The translations under genes and the position numbers were made by a program. Shown here piece by piece: positions 17,427 through 25,971 of a stretch of 53,286 bases of DNA. The first letter of the stretch is position 1. Every line of letters begins with the position of its first letter. The stretch is taken from assembly GCA_964537205.1 (NCBI GenBank), contig CAZHZH010000004.1, forward strand, positions 1 through 53,286. Direction: 5' to 3'. The notes below the pieces were generated by a model. It had not been told where the DNA came from. It saw only the letters and a program-made list of their open reading frames with translations, and searched no databases. This DNA is from Colivivens sp964537205 (GTDB taxonomy: Bacteria > Bacteroidota > Bacteroidia > Bacteroidales > Bacteroidaceae).

Positions 17427-18578
17427 TCAGGCTCCTTTTTGATCTTTCTCGATGAATTTCAATAAATGGTCTACTGCGTCAGCTTCAGGAATATTTCGTT
17501 CAACGCATTCCTTTCGTTTGTATAAACTCACCTTGCCGACGCCTGCGCCTACATATCCATAATCAGCATCTGCCATTTCACCTGGACCATTGACAATGCA
17601 TCCCATTATGGCGATCTTCAATCCGCTAAACTTGCTTGTAGCCGCCTTAACTTTTGCAATTGTCTCTTGAAGGTTGTATAAGGTACGGCCGCACCCGGGG
17701 CAACTGATATATTCGGTCTTTGTAATGCGGGCGCGTGCCGCTTGGAGTATGCCGTATGCGACAGGAATCTCGCATTCGGGCTCTTCACTTAAACTGACAC
17801 GGATGGTATCTCCTATTCCATCTATCAACAATGAGCCTATGCCGACAGCACTCTTCAGCCGGCCGTCCTCGCCTTCTCCAGCTTCTGTAACGCCAAGATG
17901 AACAGGGAAATGCATATCCTCCTTATCCATGGTCTTCACAAGCAGTCGTACTGTCGTCACCATGATGACGGTATTGCTTGCCTTTATTGAAATTACGACA
18001 TTCGTGAAATTCTCGCGTACGCATATGCGCAGGAACTCCATGCAGCTCTCTACCATACCTTCTGGAGTATCACCATAACGGCTCATAATACGATCGGATA
18101 GTGAGCCATGATTTACACCTATCCTTATTGCCGTATGGTGTTCCTTGCATATATTGAGAAACGGAATAAAACGTGCCTCAATCTTTTTTATCTCGTCTGC
18201 GTACTCCTTATCGGTGTACTCAAGATGGAGGAAACGTCGTGCGGGGTCTACATAGTTGCCTGGATTGATCCTGACTTTGTCGGCATAAAGAGCCGCTACA
18301 TCAGCTACATTCGCGTTAAAATGAACGTCGGCAATCAGAGGCACTGTGTATCCATCATGCCTCAAGCCTTCTTTTATGTTCTTCAAGTTCTCAGCTTCAC
18401 GAATGCCCTGAGTAGTCAGACGAACATATTCGCCGCCGGCATCCACTATACGTTTAATTTGTGCAATACAGCCTTCTGTATCCATTGTGGAAGTGGTACA
18501 CATCGATTGAACCCTTATCGGGTTATCGCCCCCCATGGGGATGTCGCCCACTTGCACCTCAACTGTCTTTCTTCTCAT
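17427..18578 (-). CDS. ispG: 4-hydroxy-3-methylbut-2-enyl diphosphate synthase (IspG), short form lacking the insert domain
   Basis: Converts methylerythritol cyclodiphosphate to HMBPP in the MEP isoprenoid pathway, using a 4Fe-4S cluster. The TIM-barrel domain spans about 1-280. The Fe-S domain, about 285-383, has candidate ligands C293, C296, C327 and E334. The barrel closely resembles the long Bacteroidota/plant type, for example GVNHGSLSDRIMSRYGDTPEGMVES, but the roughly 200-plus-residue insert that I expect between barrel and Fe-S domain is absent. Total length is 383 rather than about 600. All catalytic parts seem intact. The start overlaps the purE stop by 4 bases and is a few residues shorter at the N-terminus than relatives I recall. 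Confidence 0.93.
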   Translation of the reverse strand: MRRKTVEVQVGDIPMGGDNPIRVQSMCTTSTMDTEGCIAQIKRIVDAGGEYVRLTTQGIREAENLKNIKEGLRHDGYTVPLIADVHFNANVADVAALYADKVRINPGNYVDPARRFLHLEYTDKEYADEIKKIEARFIPFLNICKEHHTAIRIGVNHGSLSDRIMSRYGDTPEGMVESCMEFLRICVRENFTNVVISIKASNTVIMVTTVRLLVKTMDKEDMHFPVHLGVTEAGEGEDGRLKSAVGIGSLLIDGIGDTIRVSLSEEPECEIPVAYGILQAARARITKTEYISCPGCGRTLYNLQETIAKVKAATSKFSGLKIAIMGCIVNGPGEMADADYGYVGAGVGKVSLYKRKECVERNIPEADAVDHLLKFIEKDQKGA

Positions 18579-18973
18579 AAGTTCAGTATCTTCTCTGCGA
18601 ACACAGCCGCATTCTTCGCCCCATCAATAGCCATAGTAGCTACTGGCACGCCAGGAGGCATCTGTACGATTGCGAGCAGCGCGTCGATTCCTTGAAGCGC
18701 CCCAGACTTGATAGGCACACCTATAACGGGTAGTGTGGTATACGATGCGATAACACCTGGTAGTGCGGCGGCCATGCCAGCTCCTGCTATAATGACCTTG
18801 ATGCCCCTTCCCTTTGCGTTCTTGGCGAATTCAGCGACAGCTTCCGGATTACGGTGAGCCGACATTACATTTATTTCAAACGGAATATTATGCTCTTGGA
18901 GATAAGCAGACGCTTTCTCCATTACCGGCATGTCTGACTGACTGCCCATGATAATTGAAACTACTGGATCCAT
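18575..18973 (-). CDS. purE: N5-carboxyaminoimidazole ribonucleotide mutase, short and diverged
   Basis: PurE class I isomerises N5-CAIR to CAIR in purine synthesis. Conserved parts are GSQSD at 10-14, SAHR with the active-site histidine H40, and VQMPPGVPVAT. Two oddities are visible. The conserved motif usually read AAHLPG is AAALPG here, with A70 replacing histidine. The protein also stops at 132 residues, about 30 short of the usual 160-170, missing the C-terminal helix. The stop sits in an ATGA overlap with ispG, so the tail is not hidden in another frame. Activity may be altered. It is 47 bases after the PAP2-like gene and probably in the same operon. Confidence 0.9.
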   Translation of the reverse strand: MDPVVSIIMGSQSDMPVMEKASAYLQEHNIPFEINVMSAHRNPEAVAEFAKNAKGRGIKVIIAGAGMAAALPGVIASYTTLPVIGVPIKSGALQGIDALLAIVQMPPGVPVATMAIDGAKNAAVFAEKILNL

Positions 18974-19020
18974 TTTTTTTCTATTATTATTTATAATGTT
19001 CTTTCAAGTTAACCAAACAA

Positions 19021-19644
19021 CTATATCCATGCGATCAATATGAAAACCATCGCACACACAAATCCTATAAGAAAGCCAACAATAACTTGCGACAGGGAAT
19101 GCTGCCTAAGTATCATGCGACATGTGCCCATAATACCAGCAAGCAGTAGTACGCCGCACATTGGCATCAGTGGATTGAAGTAGAACAAATAGCTGAATGA
19201 AATTACCGTACCAAAAAGTCCTCCCATACCAGCCATGTGTGTACTAACCTTCCACTGTATGTTAAGTAGGGCACATGCTATACCTGCTACGAGTGTGGCA
19301 AGAATCATTCCACGCATAAATAATGCGGTGTTTGTCTTGACAAAAAGTATCTCACATGCTATATAACAGGCAATCGTTATGAAATAAGGCATATGACGGT
19401 GTTCGCGGTTGCTTAGCTGCCAGTGAGTCCACTTGTTCAATCGCCGGAACATATCAATTGCCATTATTGGCAATAGAATGGTGAACAGCAAGACAACCGA
19501 CAGGATAAACACTTTGTATGACCATGGCGCCATCCTCAGATAACTGAACAGGAAGAGCCAAATGAAAGCCCACATGGGGGCATAGAATGGTGAAAAAATC
19601 GCTGAATAGACCTTTGCGAACCTTATAAGGAACTTCAAATTCAT
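19021..19644 (-). CDS. PAP2-like membrane protein with degenerate active-site motifs
   Basis: A 207-residue protein with about six hydrophobic helices. It resembles type 2 phosphatidic acid phosphatase relatives: KVSTHMAGMGG sits where PSGH is expected, and RMILRQHSLSQVIVGFLIG sits where SRxxxxxHxxxD is expected, with Q at the final acidic position. The first motif (KxxxxxxRP) is not clear. Phosphatase activity is therefore doubtful. It overlaps the rpoN stop by 4 bases, so it is translationally coupled to the sigma factor gene. What it does for that operon is unknown. Confidence 0.75.
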   Translation of the reverse strand: MNLKFLIRFAKVYSAIFSPFYAPMWAFIWLFLFSYLRMAPWSYKVFILSVVLLFTILLPIMAIDMFRRLNKWTHWQLSNREHRHMPYFITIACYIACEILFVKTNTALFMRGMILATLVAGIACALLNIQWKVSTHMAGMGGLFGTVISFSYLFYFNPLMPMCGVLLLAGIMGTCRMILRQHSLSQVIVGFLIGFVCAMVFILIAWI

Positions 19645-21125
19645 ATATTACGCCTTTCTGTTGTAGCCGGTATTCCCATCTCGCTACGATATTTTGCAAT
19701 CGTACGCCTGCTGATATTCAATTTTTGCTTATTCAGCATCTCAGCTATTTTCTGATCTGAAAGTGGCTGATCCTTATCTTCCGCGTCGATAAGTTCTTGT
19801 ATCTTACGCTTAATTTCCTTATGCTCTAAAGTCTCGCCTTCTGCATTTGTGCGTACACGCAGGAAGAAAAAGTCAAGCGGATAAAGTTGCCCGTCAATCA
19901 GTGCGTATTTGCTCTTACGTACTCGCGAGATTGTTGACAAGTCGAGTTTAGTCTTTTCTGCTATGTCAATAAGCCGCATTGGTCTCAATGTTGATTCGTC
20001 CTGTGTCAGAATGAATTCCCGTTGAAAATCCACTATCGCCTTCATTGTCACAAAAAGAGTACGTTGACGTTGGCGTATAGAATCGATGAACATTTTCGCT
20101 CCATCAACTTTCTGCTTAGTATATTCAAACGCTTGTTGTTGTGATTTTGTCATCTTGGCCCCAGCCTTCTGATATGCCTTTAATTGCATTTCGTATTCAG
20201 GGGATACACGCAACTGCGGCACTTCGCCATTGTTGAGTTCAATATTGATGTCTCCTTCAGGGGAAGTGTCGATGATGAAGTCTGGTATTATTGTTTGTGC
20301 GCGGTCTTCTGATGATTCACTTAGTGCCAGCCCTGGGTGTGGATTAAGTTTGGAGATACCGTCTAACGCGTGTTCGATGTCTTGTTTTGAAACATTCAAC
20401 AACGAAGCTAACTGGTCAGCTTGTTTGCGCTGTACCATATCCAAGTGTTCACAGACTATGGCGCGCTCAAGATTCAGTATGGACTTGCTTGCATCGTCAT
20501 TCTTTTCGGTCAGCTTTCTATCGATCTGCAGAGTCAGGCATTCCTTTAAATTCCTTGCGCCTATTCCAGCGGGTTCGAATTTCTGCAGTATATGCAAGGC
20601 GTCCTCCAACTCGTTTACACTGGCGTCAATGTTGAAGTTGAACAACAGGTCGTCAGAAATCCCTTGCAAAGACCTGTCGATGAAACCACGGTCATCAAGT
20701 GTGCCAATAAGATATTCCACGAGTTCCTGTTGGCGGCCTGTAAGGTCAAAATCATAGATTTGACGTTTCAAATCCTCAATAAAAGACTTAGTGTCGCCTA
20801 TTGGAATTTCCTCTTCTGTGGATCTGCTCGAAGAAGGGGTGTAGACAGGTATCTCGTCATCGTCAAATTGTCCGTCCAAATTAGATTCCTGCGAATTGTT
20901 TTCAGCCTCGTTCGCATAATGTTCTTCGTCATTCAGGTTCTCAGCATTTTCGCCATCGTCAGAACCCTCTTCCAAAGCCACGTTATCATAAACTTCTGTC
21001 TTCACTCGTTCTTCGAGTTCTACAACGGGAAGTTCGACCAACTTGGCGACCATCAGTTGCTGAGGTGTCAACTTCTGCAACTGACGTTCGACTTGTTGCT
21101 CTATTTGGACTTGGCTCTGTGACAT
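19641..21125 (-). CDS. rpoN: RNA polymerase sigma-54 factor
   Basis: Alternative sigma factor that recognises -24/-12 promoters and needs an AAA+ activator. The 494-residue protein has the Gln-rich N-terminal region I (residues 1-30, QIEQQVERQLQKLTPQQL). An acidic region II spans about 50-110, followed by the core-binding and HTH segments. The RpoN box is SRRTIAKYR near residue 472. No sigma-54 activator gene lies in this window. It sits 3 bases after the zinc peptidase gene and overlaps the PAP2-like gene, within a likely operon starting at trxA. Confidence 0.97.
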   Translation of the reverse strand: MSQSQVQIEQQVERQLQKLTPQQLMVAKLVELPVVELEERVKTEVYDNVALEEGSDDGENAENLNDEEHYANEAENNSQESNLDGQFDDDEIPVYTPSSSRSTEEEIPIGDTKSFIEDLKRQIYDFDLTGRQQELVEYLIGTLDDRGFIDRSLQGISDDLLFNFNIDASVNELEDALHILQKFEPAGIGARNLKECLTLQIDRKLTEKNDDASKSILNLERAIVCEHLDMVQRKQADQLASLLNVSKQDIEHALDGISKLNPHPGLALSESSEDRAQTIIPDFIIDTSPEGDINIELNNGEVPQLRVSPEYEMQLKAYQKAGAKMTKSQQQAFEYTKQKVDGAKMFIDSIRQRQRTLFVTMKAIVDFQREFILTQDESTLRPMRLIDIAEKTKLDLSTISRVRKSKYALIDGQLYPLDFFFLRVRTNAEGETLEHKEIKRKIQELIDAEDKDQPLSDQKIAEMLNKQKLNISRRTIAKYRSEMGIPATTERRNI

Positions 21126-21128
21126 CGT

Positions 21129-21866
21129 CTATCTGCGGTTGTTAAGCAACATTAGTATGTAATAGAACAAGGTCGCAAGTGAGGCGAGTGCGGCTACCAC
21201 ATATGTATAAGCGGCGGCCTTCAAGGCGCTCACTGCGTCATCATGGGTTTCTGAATCTGTCAGCCCACGTGAATCGAGCCACTTAACAGCCCTTCGGCTC
21301 GCGTCTATTTCCACAGGAAGAGTGACAAAAGAGAAAATGGTAGTCAGTGCATAGAGAGCCACCCCGATGGCAAGTATTGTGGTATTTCCCGTATAGCTAA
21401 GTATGAACATTCCTCCAAGCAGCACCCATACCATCCATCTTGATGCGATGCTTACTGCCGGAACGAGTTTTGACCGTAAAGTCAGCGGACCATAAGCCGT
21501 GGCATGCTGAACAGCATGACCGCATTCATGCGCTGCGACCGCCGCCGCCATAATACTATTGCCATCGTATACCCCCTCGCTCAGGTTGAGAGTTTTGTCA
21601 ACTGGGTTGTAGTGATCGGTCAACCTTCCTGTAATGCTCTGAACTCTGACATCGTGGATGCCATAATCGGAAAGCATCATCTCGGCGGTCTCCTTTCCTG
21701 TCAGCCCCTTGAATGAACGCACCTTAGAGTATTTCTTGAATTTGCTCTGCAGGTTAGCTTGAACAAGCCAGCTTACTAATGCTATACCTATAAATATAAT
21801 CCAATAGAGTGCTGACATTGATATACCTGTCACACCATAGCTGTCTGCCATATAACTTGGATCCAT
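21129..21866 (-). CDS. YugP-type zinc metallopeptidase, membrane protein
   Basis: A 245-residue membrane protein with an N-terminal hydrophobic helix (about 19-36) and further helices from about 145 to 245. The metal motif HECGH at 113-117 is the HExxH of the YugP/neutral zinc metallopeptidase family. A third ligand is likely in the EIDASRRA segment near residue 207. Function in the family is poorly known; membrane protein turnover is a guess. It lies 24 bases after the small unknown gene and 3 bases before rpoN. Confidence 0.88.
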   Translation of the reverse strand: MDPSYMADSYGVTGISMSALYWIIFIGIALVSWLVQANLQSKFKKYSKVRSFKGLTGKETAEMMLSDYGIHDVRVQSITGRLTDHYNPVDKTLNLSEGVYDGNSIMAAAVAAHECGHAVQHATAYGPLTLRSKLVPAVSIASRWMVWVLLGGMFILSYTGNTTILAIGVALYALTTIFSFVTLPVEIDASRRAVKWLDSRGLTDSETHDDAVSALKAAAYTYVVAALASLATLFYYILMLLNNRR

Positions 21867-21890
21867 CTTTCCTCTTCCTTTTTCGTTTTC

Positions 21891-22211
21891 TTACTTCTTG
21901 TCTAATGTCTCATTGTAATCGAGTTCTGCCTGGACTATAAAAAACACATCCTCAGCATTGTATTCACCCATCTTGTCTTTCTTCGCTTGTTTCACTATAT
22001 ATTGTGCGACCTCGTCCAAATCGACATCTATGTATCCATCCTTATCGGATTCAATATTCGAAAAGTATTCTAATATCACATCGATACAATAGTAGATATC
22101 TTCTTCGGTGAACTTCTCTTTAAGTTCTTGTGGAAGTTCGTTCAGAATGAAGGCCACCTCCTTAGCGTCTTCTTCTGCGCCTTTCATCAACTCGTCGTCA
22201 ATTGCAGCCAT
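21891..22211 (-). CDS. small acidic protein of unknown function
   Basis: I do not recognise a named family. The 106-residue product is strongly acidic (many Glu/Asp), has no signal peptide or membrane helix, and looks mostly helical. Motifs such as ELPQELKEKFTEEDIYYCIDVILEYF and VFFIVQAELDYNE look conserved rather than random. It lies 5 bases after trxA and 24 bases before the peptidase gene, which supports expression as part of the operon. I believe similar small genes accompany trxA in other Bacteroidales, but this needs a search. Confidence 0.75.
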   Translation of the reverse strand: MAAIDDELMKGAEEDAKEVAFILNELPQELKEKFTEEDIYYCIDVILEYFSNIESDKDGYIDVDLDEVAQYIVKQAKKDKMGEYNAEDVFFIVQAELDYNETLDKK

Positions 22212-22216
22212 AAGTT

Positions 22217-22525
22217 TTAGAGAACAGCTTTTAATTTATCTTCCAACACGCTCTTCGAGCATGCCCCTACTTGCTTCTCGACAATCTTACCGTCTTTCAT
22301 AAAAAGCACGGTAGGGATGTTGCGTATGCCGAACTTTGCAGCAAGTTCATCCTCGTCTTCTACGTTTACCTTGCCTATGATTGCCTTTCCCTCGTATTCA
22401 GATGCGAGTTCTTCAACCAGCGGACCTATTTTCTTGCACGGACCGCACCATGTTGCCCAAAAGTCTAATACTAACGGTTTGCCTTGTGCAACCAACTCAT
22501 CATAATTTTTAGATGTAATTTCCAT
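22217..22525 (-). CDS. trxA: thioredoxin
   Basis: Cytoplasmic disulfide reductase of 102 residues, standard thioredoxin length. The active site WCGPC is at residues 26-30 within LDFWATWCGPCKK, and the cis-proline segment reads RNIPTVLFMKDG. It is the first gene of the probable operon continuing through the small unknown, the zinc peptidase, rpoN, PAP2-like, purE and ispG genes. A consensus -7 element lies 33 bases upstream. Confidence 0.97.
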   Translation of the reverse strand: MEITSKNYDELVAQGKPLVLDFWATWCGPCKKIGPLVEELASEYEGKAIIGKVNVEDEDELAAKFGIRNIPTVLFMKDGKIVEKQVGACSKSVLEDKLKAVL

Positions 22526-22557
22526 AATGTTTCCTTTCTTATTTCGTTTATATAGTA

Positions 22558-22565
22558 CAAAGTTA
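22558..22565 (-). promoter_or_regulatory. -7 promoter element for the trxA-rpoN-ispG run
   Basis: Minus-strand TAACTTTG, a consensus TAnnTTTG, 33 bases before the trxA ATG. It lies between the GH127 gene end and trxA, and no other consensus -7 was seen in the short gaps downstream in the run. Confidence 0.6.
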
Positions 22566-22607
22566 GAAATTTATTTGTTAGCCGTAATGCAGATTCGCTT
22601 AAATCTT

Positions 22608-25600
22608 TCATTTAACGATTACTTTTCGCCCGTCTACGATGTTGATGCCTTTTGCTGCAACTTGCAACTTGCGTCCGCTCAGATCGTATATGCCCTTCGG
22701 TGTGTTGGCTCCTGCGCGTAGACTGTGAATCGCGTTAGGAAGTGACATTTCACTATTGAATCCGATGTTTTTTATAATGGTAGTGCCTGTGGTAGACGTG
22801 AGTCCAAATATAGTATTCCCTTGACTGAAAGAATAGGTCCTGCCTGTAATCTTGTCATCAAGTCCGGTTTGAGTAATATCCCAATAGAACACTACGTCGC
22901 CACTTCCAAGCGTCTCTTTGTGCGTGGGCTTTACACTCGTTCCATGATTCGTACCGTTAAACCACCAGAGGAATGCCATCCCGTCTGCTGTGCTCACATT
23001 GGAAGCCTGGATAAAAAAATATCTGTCATCAATGTTGATGGTATACTTCTCTTGGTTGAAATTCAGGCAAACATTATTATTCCCATTAGCTTTAACTGTC
23101 ACGCTGTTATTCGCCTCGTCATAACTGATATTGCTCTGAGACACACGCCCTGCATCACCTGTAACTGCCCAGTCTTTTGCAACGAACTTGTAGTTTGTGC
23201 CGTATTGTTTGCTGTACTCCTTCAGCAACCGAACCTCATACAGGCCTGGTGTTGGCGTAGTACCAGACGCTTCTATACGGAATACGAGTTCTGTTTTTGT
23301 CTCTCCGGCAGCATTCACCAGCAATTTATCCGGTATAGGGAACTCATAGTTGAAAAAGCCGTTTTCCGACGGGGTAAACGACGAAGGAATAGTATACGAT
23401 CCTAATGAAGTTCCGTCAACATATACTGTACATGTCCGGTTTGCGTCGGCTGTTGTAAAACGGCACATAACGCTCAAATCTGATGATATACGTTCGGTGT
23501 TCGACAAAACGTACTGTATGTAGCCGCCTTTTTGTACATCTCGATAGATTTCACCATTATAGCTTCCATATGTGGAGCTTGATGAGTATTCGGCTTGATG
23601 CCCCACTTCACTTTGTTGTTCGCCTGTACCCACATAGTCAACTGTGCGTGCAAGAAAGGCCTGCTTTTGTGCTTCTTCTGCTGCAAGCGAGCTGTTAGCG
23701 AACTCTTCTGAGGTTTGTTGATACCAATAGATCATGTATCGTGCATGGTGCGTTGAAAAGAATGGTTGCAATTGCAATGTATGCCATCCAGTGTCCGTAT
23801 CGTGCCGACTGACATCGAAATCAAACGTGAGATTACCTGTCTTGTGGATTTTTCCAAGTACAGAATCACGCTCGCATATCAATAGAGGAGACGAGACGAT
23901 TGACAAAGAGGTCGCCATGCTGCCTGGAGCATGATCCATTCGTCCTTCTCCCGCATATTCGTTCTTCAAGTCACTGTCTGTAGTCTTTGCCGCAAGCAGT
24001 ATCGGACCATATTTTATTGCGATATACTCTTTCATATTCGGACACTCCTCGATCCGCAGGTTCATTGGAAGAGTCACTTCTATGGTATCTCCACGTTTCC
24101 AATTCTTTTGCAAACGTACATAGCTTGCTGTACCTTGTTGTACAGAGATGGTTTGTGACTCACCATTAATACTTATTGCAAAATCTGTGCCAACCCAATT
24201 GGGATGCCTTATTGCAATGGTATATTCGCCATCCTTGTCGATTGTCAACATCGTCTTCTCCTCATAGGGGAATCGTGTGGTCTGTGTGACAGCATAAACT
24301 GAATCTGTCAGTTGACTTGCCGTAAATAAGTTTACATACAGTGTCTTAGGTGCTGTTGAGTGGGTGTAAATGAAATGCCCGTACTTTCCATGGTTCTCCA
24401 TTCCTGTTCCGACACAACACCACATGCCTTGGTTCACTTGCGAGTATATCTTATATCCTTGAGGACGTAACGTAGTAAAGTAAACGTATCCTCCTGTTTC
24501 AGGGTCTTGAGTCGCTAATATATGGTTGTACATCGCGTTCTCATAAAAATCAGCGTAAATTGCAGAGTGTGTGTCATCGAACAGATCTTCAGAGAGCTTT
24601 AGCATGTTATTGGTATTGCAAGTTTCTGGTCCGTTCAAGTTGCTAATATACCTGCCGCTATTTGTTTTCGCCAGAAAATGCTCATCGACGGAATTACCCC
24701 CGATGCAAACTGTGCGGTTATTTGCCACGTCTTGCCAAAACATGCGTGCCGCATTACGGTATGTACTTGCTGTTTTATCGTTTTGATAAATTCGCTCAAA
24801 ACCGATGTATTTCGGGACTTGTGTATTTGCATGGCGGTTATCAAGAAATGTGGTGTTGAGAGTCTGCATTCCGTTCAACATCTCCGCATGACTGTATTTC
24901 TTGGCAGCGGTTAAATATTTTGTATCACCAAAAATCGCATAAGCGTCGGCCAAAGTCTCATTCATTCCGCCATGTTCCCATCCCAGTATGGTCTGCATGT
25001 CTGAGTCCGACAGCTTTGATACAACGTTTATACTCCAGTCTGCCAACCCCCTGAACAATTCCTTGGCAGTCATATTACCAGCGTAAATGTAAGCGTCGCG
25101 AAGTCCTGCCAATACCTTATGTTCACAATAAAAAGGCACCCATCCGCCATAGCGTTTGAACTCCGTCAGATTGTTGGCATACAGACCCTTCCATATCTGT
25201 GTAATTGGCTGGCCGCCGATAAATCCTTCCATACCCTCGGTATTACCTATGAAAGCGTCTTGGCAATCCTTGAGTATGTCTATGCAATAGTCGAGTCTTG
25301 ACTTCACCTGGCCTGCTAAGTCCGCTTGACTCTCATCAGAAGACAGTGACGCATAGGTAAGGGCGAGTGCCGTCAGGTAATGCCCGCCGACGTGCCCTTC
25401 CAAAGACCAGTCGGAAAGCCCCCAATTAGTGAACGACGGATGTGAGGAAAGCCAATTATAGTACTTGCTGGTCTTGTCAGTAGTATTTGCGAGTCCGGCT
25501 TCTCGTATGAATGGGGCCATCAGTCGATCAGCATCGTAATTAAGCAGGTTGTGTGTGTTGATCAGCATCGCATCACGAAACGGACCATCAAACAATTTGA

Positions 25601-25721
25601 CTTGTTCCAAATTAAAATGTTGTGGGTAAAGCTCGCTCTGCGCATTGGCATACATGGAACACAACAGGTTTGCGATAATAAGTCCGGCAACCAACAGGGG
25701 ATTTCTTCGGGTCATATTCAT
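22608..25721 (-). CDS. GH127 (DUF1680) beta-L-arabinofuranosidase-like enzyme with C-terminal accessory domains
   Basis: A 1037-residue secreted protein. The signal peptide ends near residue 28 (YANAQS). The GH127 alpha/alpha-barrel and beta-sandwich region spans about 30-620. E366 and C368 in GPETCN, and C435-C436 in GMWCCVGTG, match the zinc-cysteine active site described for GH127, where a cysteine is the nucleophile. Residues about 690-1000 form beta-rich accessory domains, possibly carbohydrate-binding. The final 30 or so residues (GIYDLSGRKL, KGINIVDG, KVIVK) resemble a short type IX sorting tail. The likely role is removing beta-L-arabinofuranose from plant polymers. There is no SusCD pair nearby. 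It is transcribed from its own promoter, divergent from porW. Confidence 0.88.
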   Translation of the reverse strand: MNMTRRNPLLVAGLIIANLLCSMYANAQSELYPQHFNLEQVKLFDGPFRDAMLINTHNLLNYDADRLMAPFIREAGLANTTDKTSKYYNWLSSHPSFTNWGLSDWSLEGHVGGHYLTALALTYASLSSDESQADLAGQVKSRLDYCIDILKDCQDAFIGNTEGMEGFIGGQPITQIWKGLYANNLTEFKRYGGWVPFYCEHKVLAGLRDAYIYAGNMTAKELFRGLADWSINVVSKLSDSDMQTILGWEHGGMNETLADAYAIFGDTKYLTAAKKYSHAEMLNGMQTLNTTFLDNRHANTQVPKYIGFERIYQNDKTASTYRNAARMFWQDVANNRTVCIGGNSVDEHFLAKTNSGRYISNLNGPETCNTNNMLKLSEDLFDDTHSAIYADFYENAMYNHILATQDPETGGYVYFTTLRPQGYKIYSQVNQGMWCCVGTGMENHGKYGHFIYTHSTAPKTLYVNLFTASQLTDSVYAVTQTTRFPYEEKTMLTIDKDGEYTIAIRHPNWVGTDFAISINGESQTISVQQGTASYVRLQKNWKRGDTIEVTLPMNLRIEECPNMKEYIAIKYGPILLAAKTTDSDLKNEYAGEGRMDHAPGSMATSLSIVSSPLLICERDSVLGKIHKTGNLTFDFDVSRHDTDTGWHTLQLQPFFSTHHARYMIYWYQQTSEEFANSSLAAEEAQKQAFLARTVDYVGTGEQQSEVGHQAEYSSSSTYGSYNGEIYRDVQKGGYIQYVLSNTERISSDLSVMCRFTTADANRTCTVYVDGTSLGSYTIPSSFTPSENGFFNYEFPIPDKLLVNAAGETKTELVFRIEASGTTPTPGLYEVRLLKEYSKQYGTNYKFVAKDWAVTGDAGRVSQSNISYDEANNSVTVKANGNNNVCLNFNQEKYTINIDDRYFFIQASNVSTADGMAFLWWFNGTNHGTSVKPTHKETLGSGDVVFYWDITQTGLDDKITGRTYSFSQGNTIFGLTSTTGTTIIKNIGFNSEMSLPNAIHSLRAGANTPKGIYDLSGRKLQVAAKGINIVDGRKVIVK

Positions 25722-25747
25722 AATAACTTGATTATATATTTCTTTCG

Positions 25748-25755
25748 CAAAGATA
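25748..25755 (-). promoter_or_regulatory. -7 promoter element for the GH127 gene, with -33 TTG
   Basis: Minus-strand TATCTTTG lies 26 bases before the ATG. A TTG on the minus strand at 25776-25778 is 20 bases further upstream, a normal -33 spacing. Confidence 0.65.
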
Positions 25756-25905
25756 CAAGATTATTTGCGAACCGACAATAATAAAATGATATTTATTTAT
25801 AGCTTTCCATTTTTCCACCTTATATATTTATTGATTTATTGCGATTAGCTTAATCACACTTGAACATTTTTCATTAACTATAATGATGGTGTGAAAGTAA
25901 TTTAT

Positions 25906-25913
25906 TATATTTG
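25906..25913 (+). promoter_or_regulatory. -7 promoter element for the porW-porX-tsaE-dnaE run
   Basis: TATATTTG matches TAnnTTTG, 58 bases before the porW ATG, in the 250-base divergent region shared with GH127. No clear -33 box. Confidence 0.55.
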
Positions 25914-25971
25914 CAGTTTGTGACATTAAAATAAAAATGGTATTCTGTCCGTTATTGTAAATAGGTGAATT

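Noticed and set aside
18575..18973. purE short because of a frameshift error
   Set aside because: The region after the stop is immediately ispG in another frame, and no tail-like sequence is found in alternative frames.
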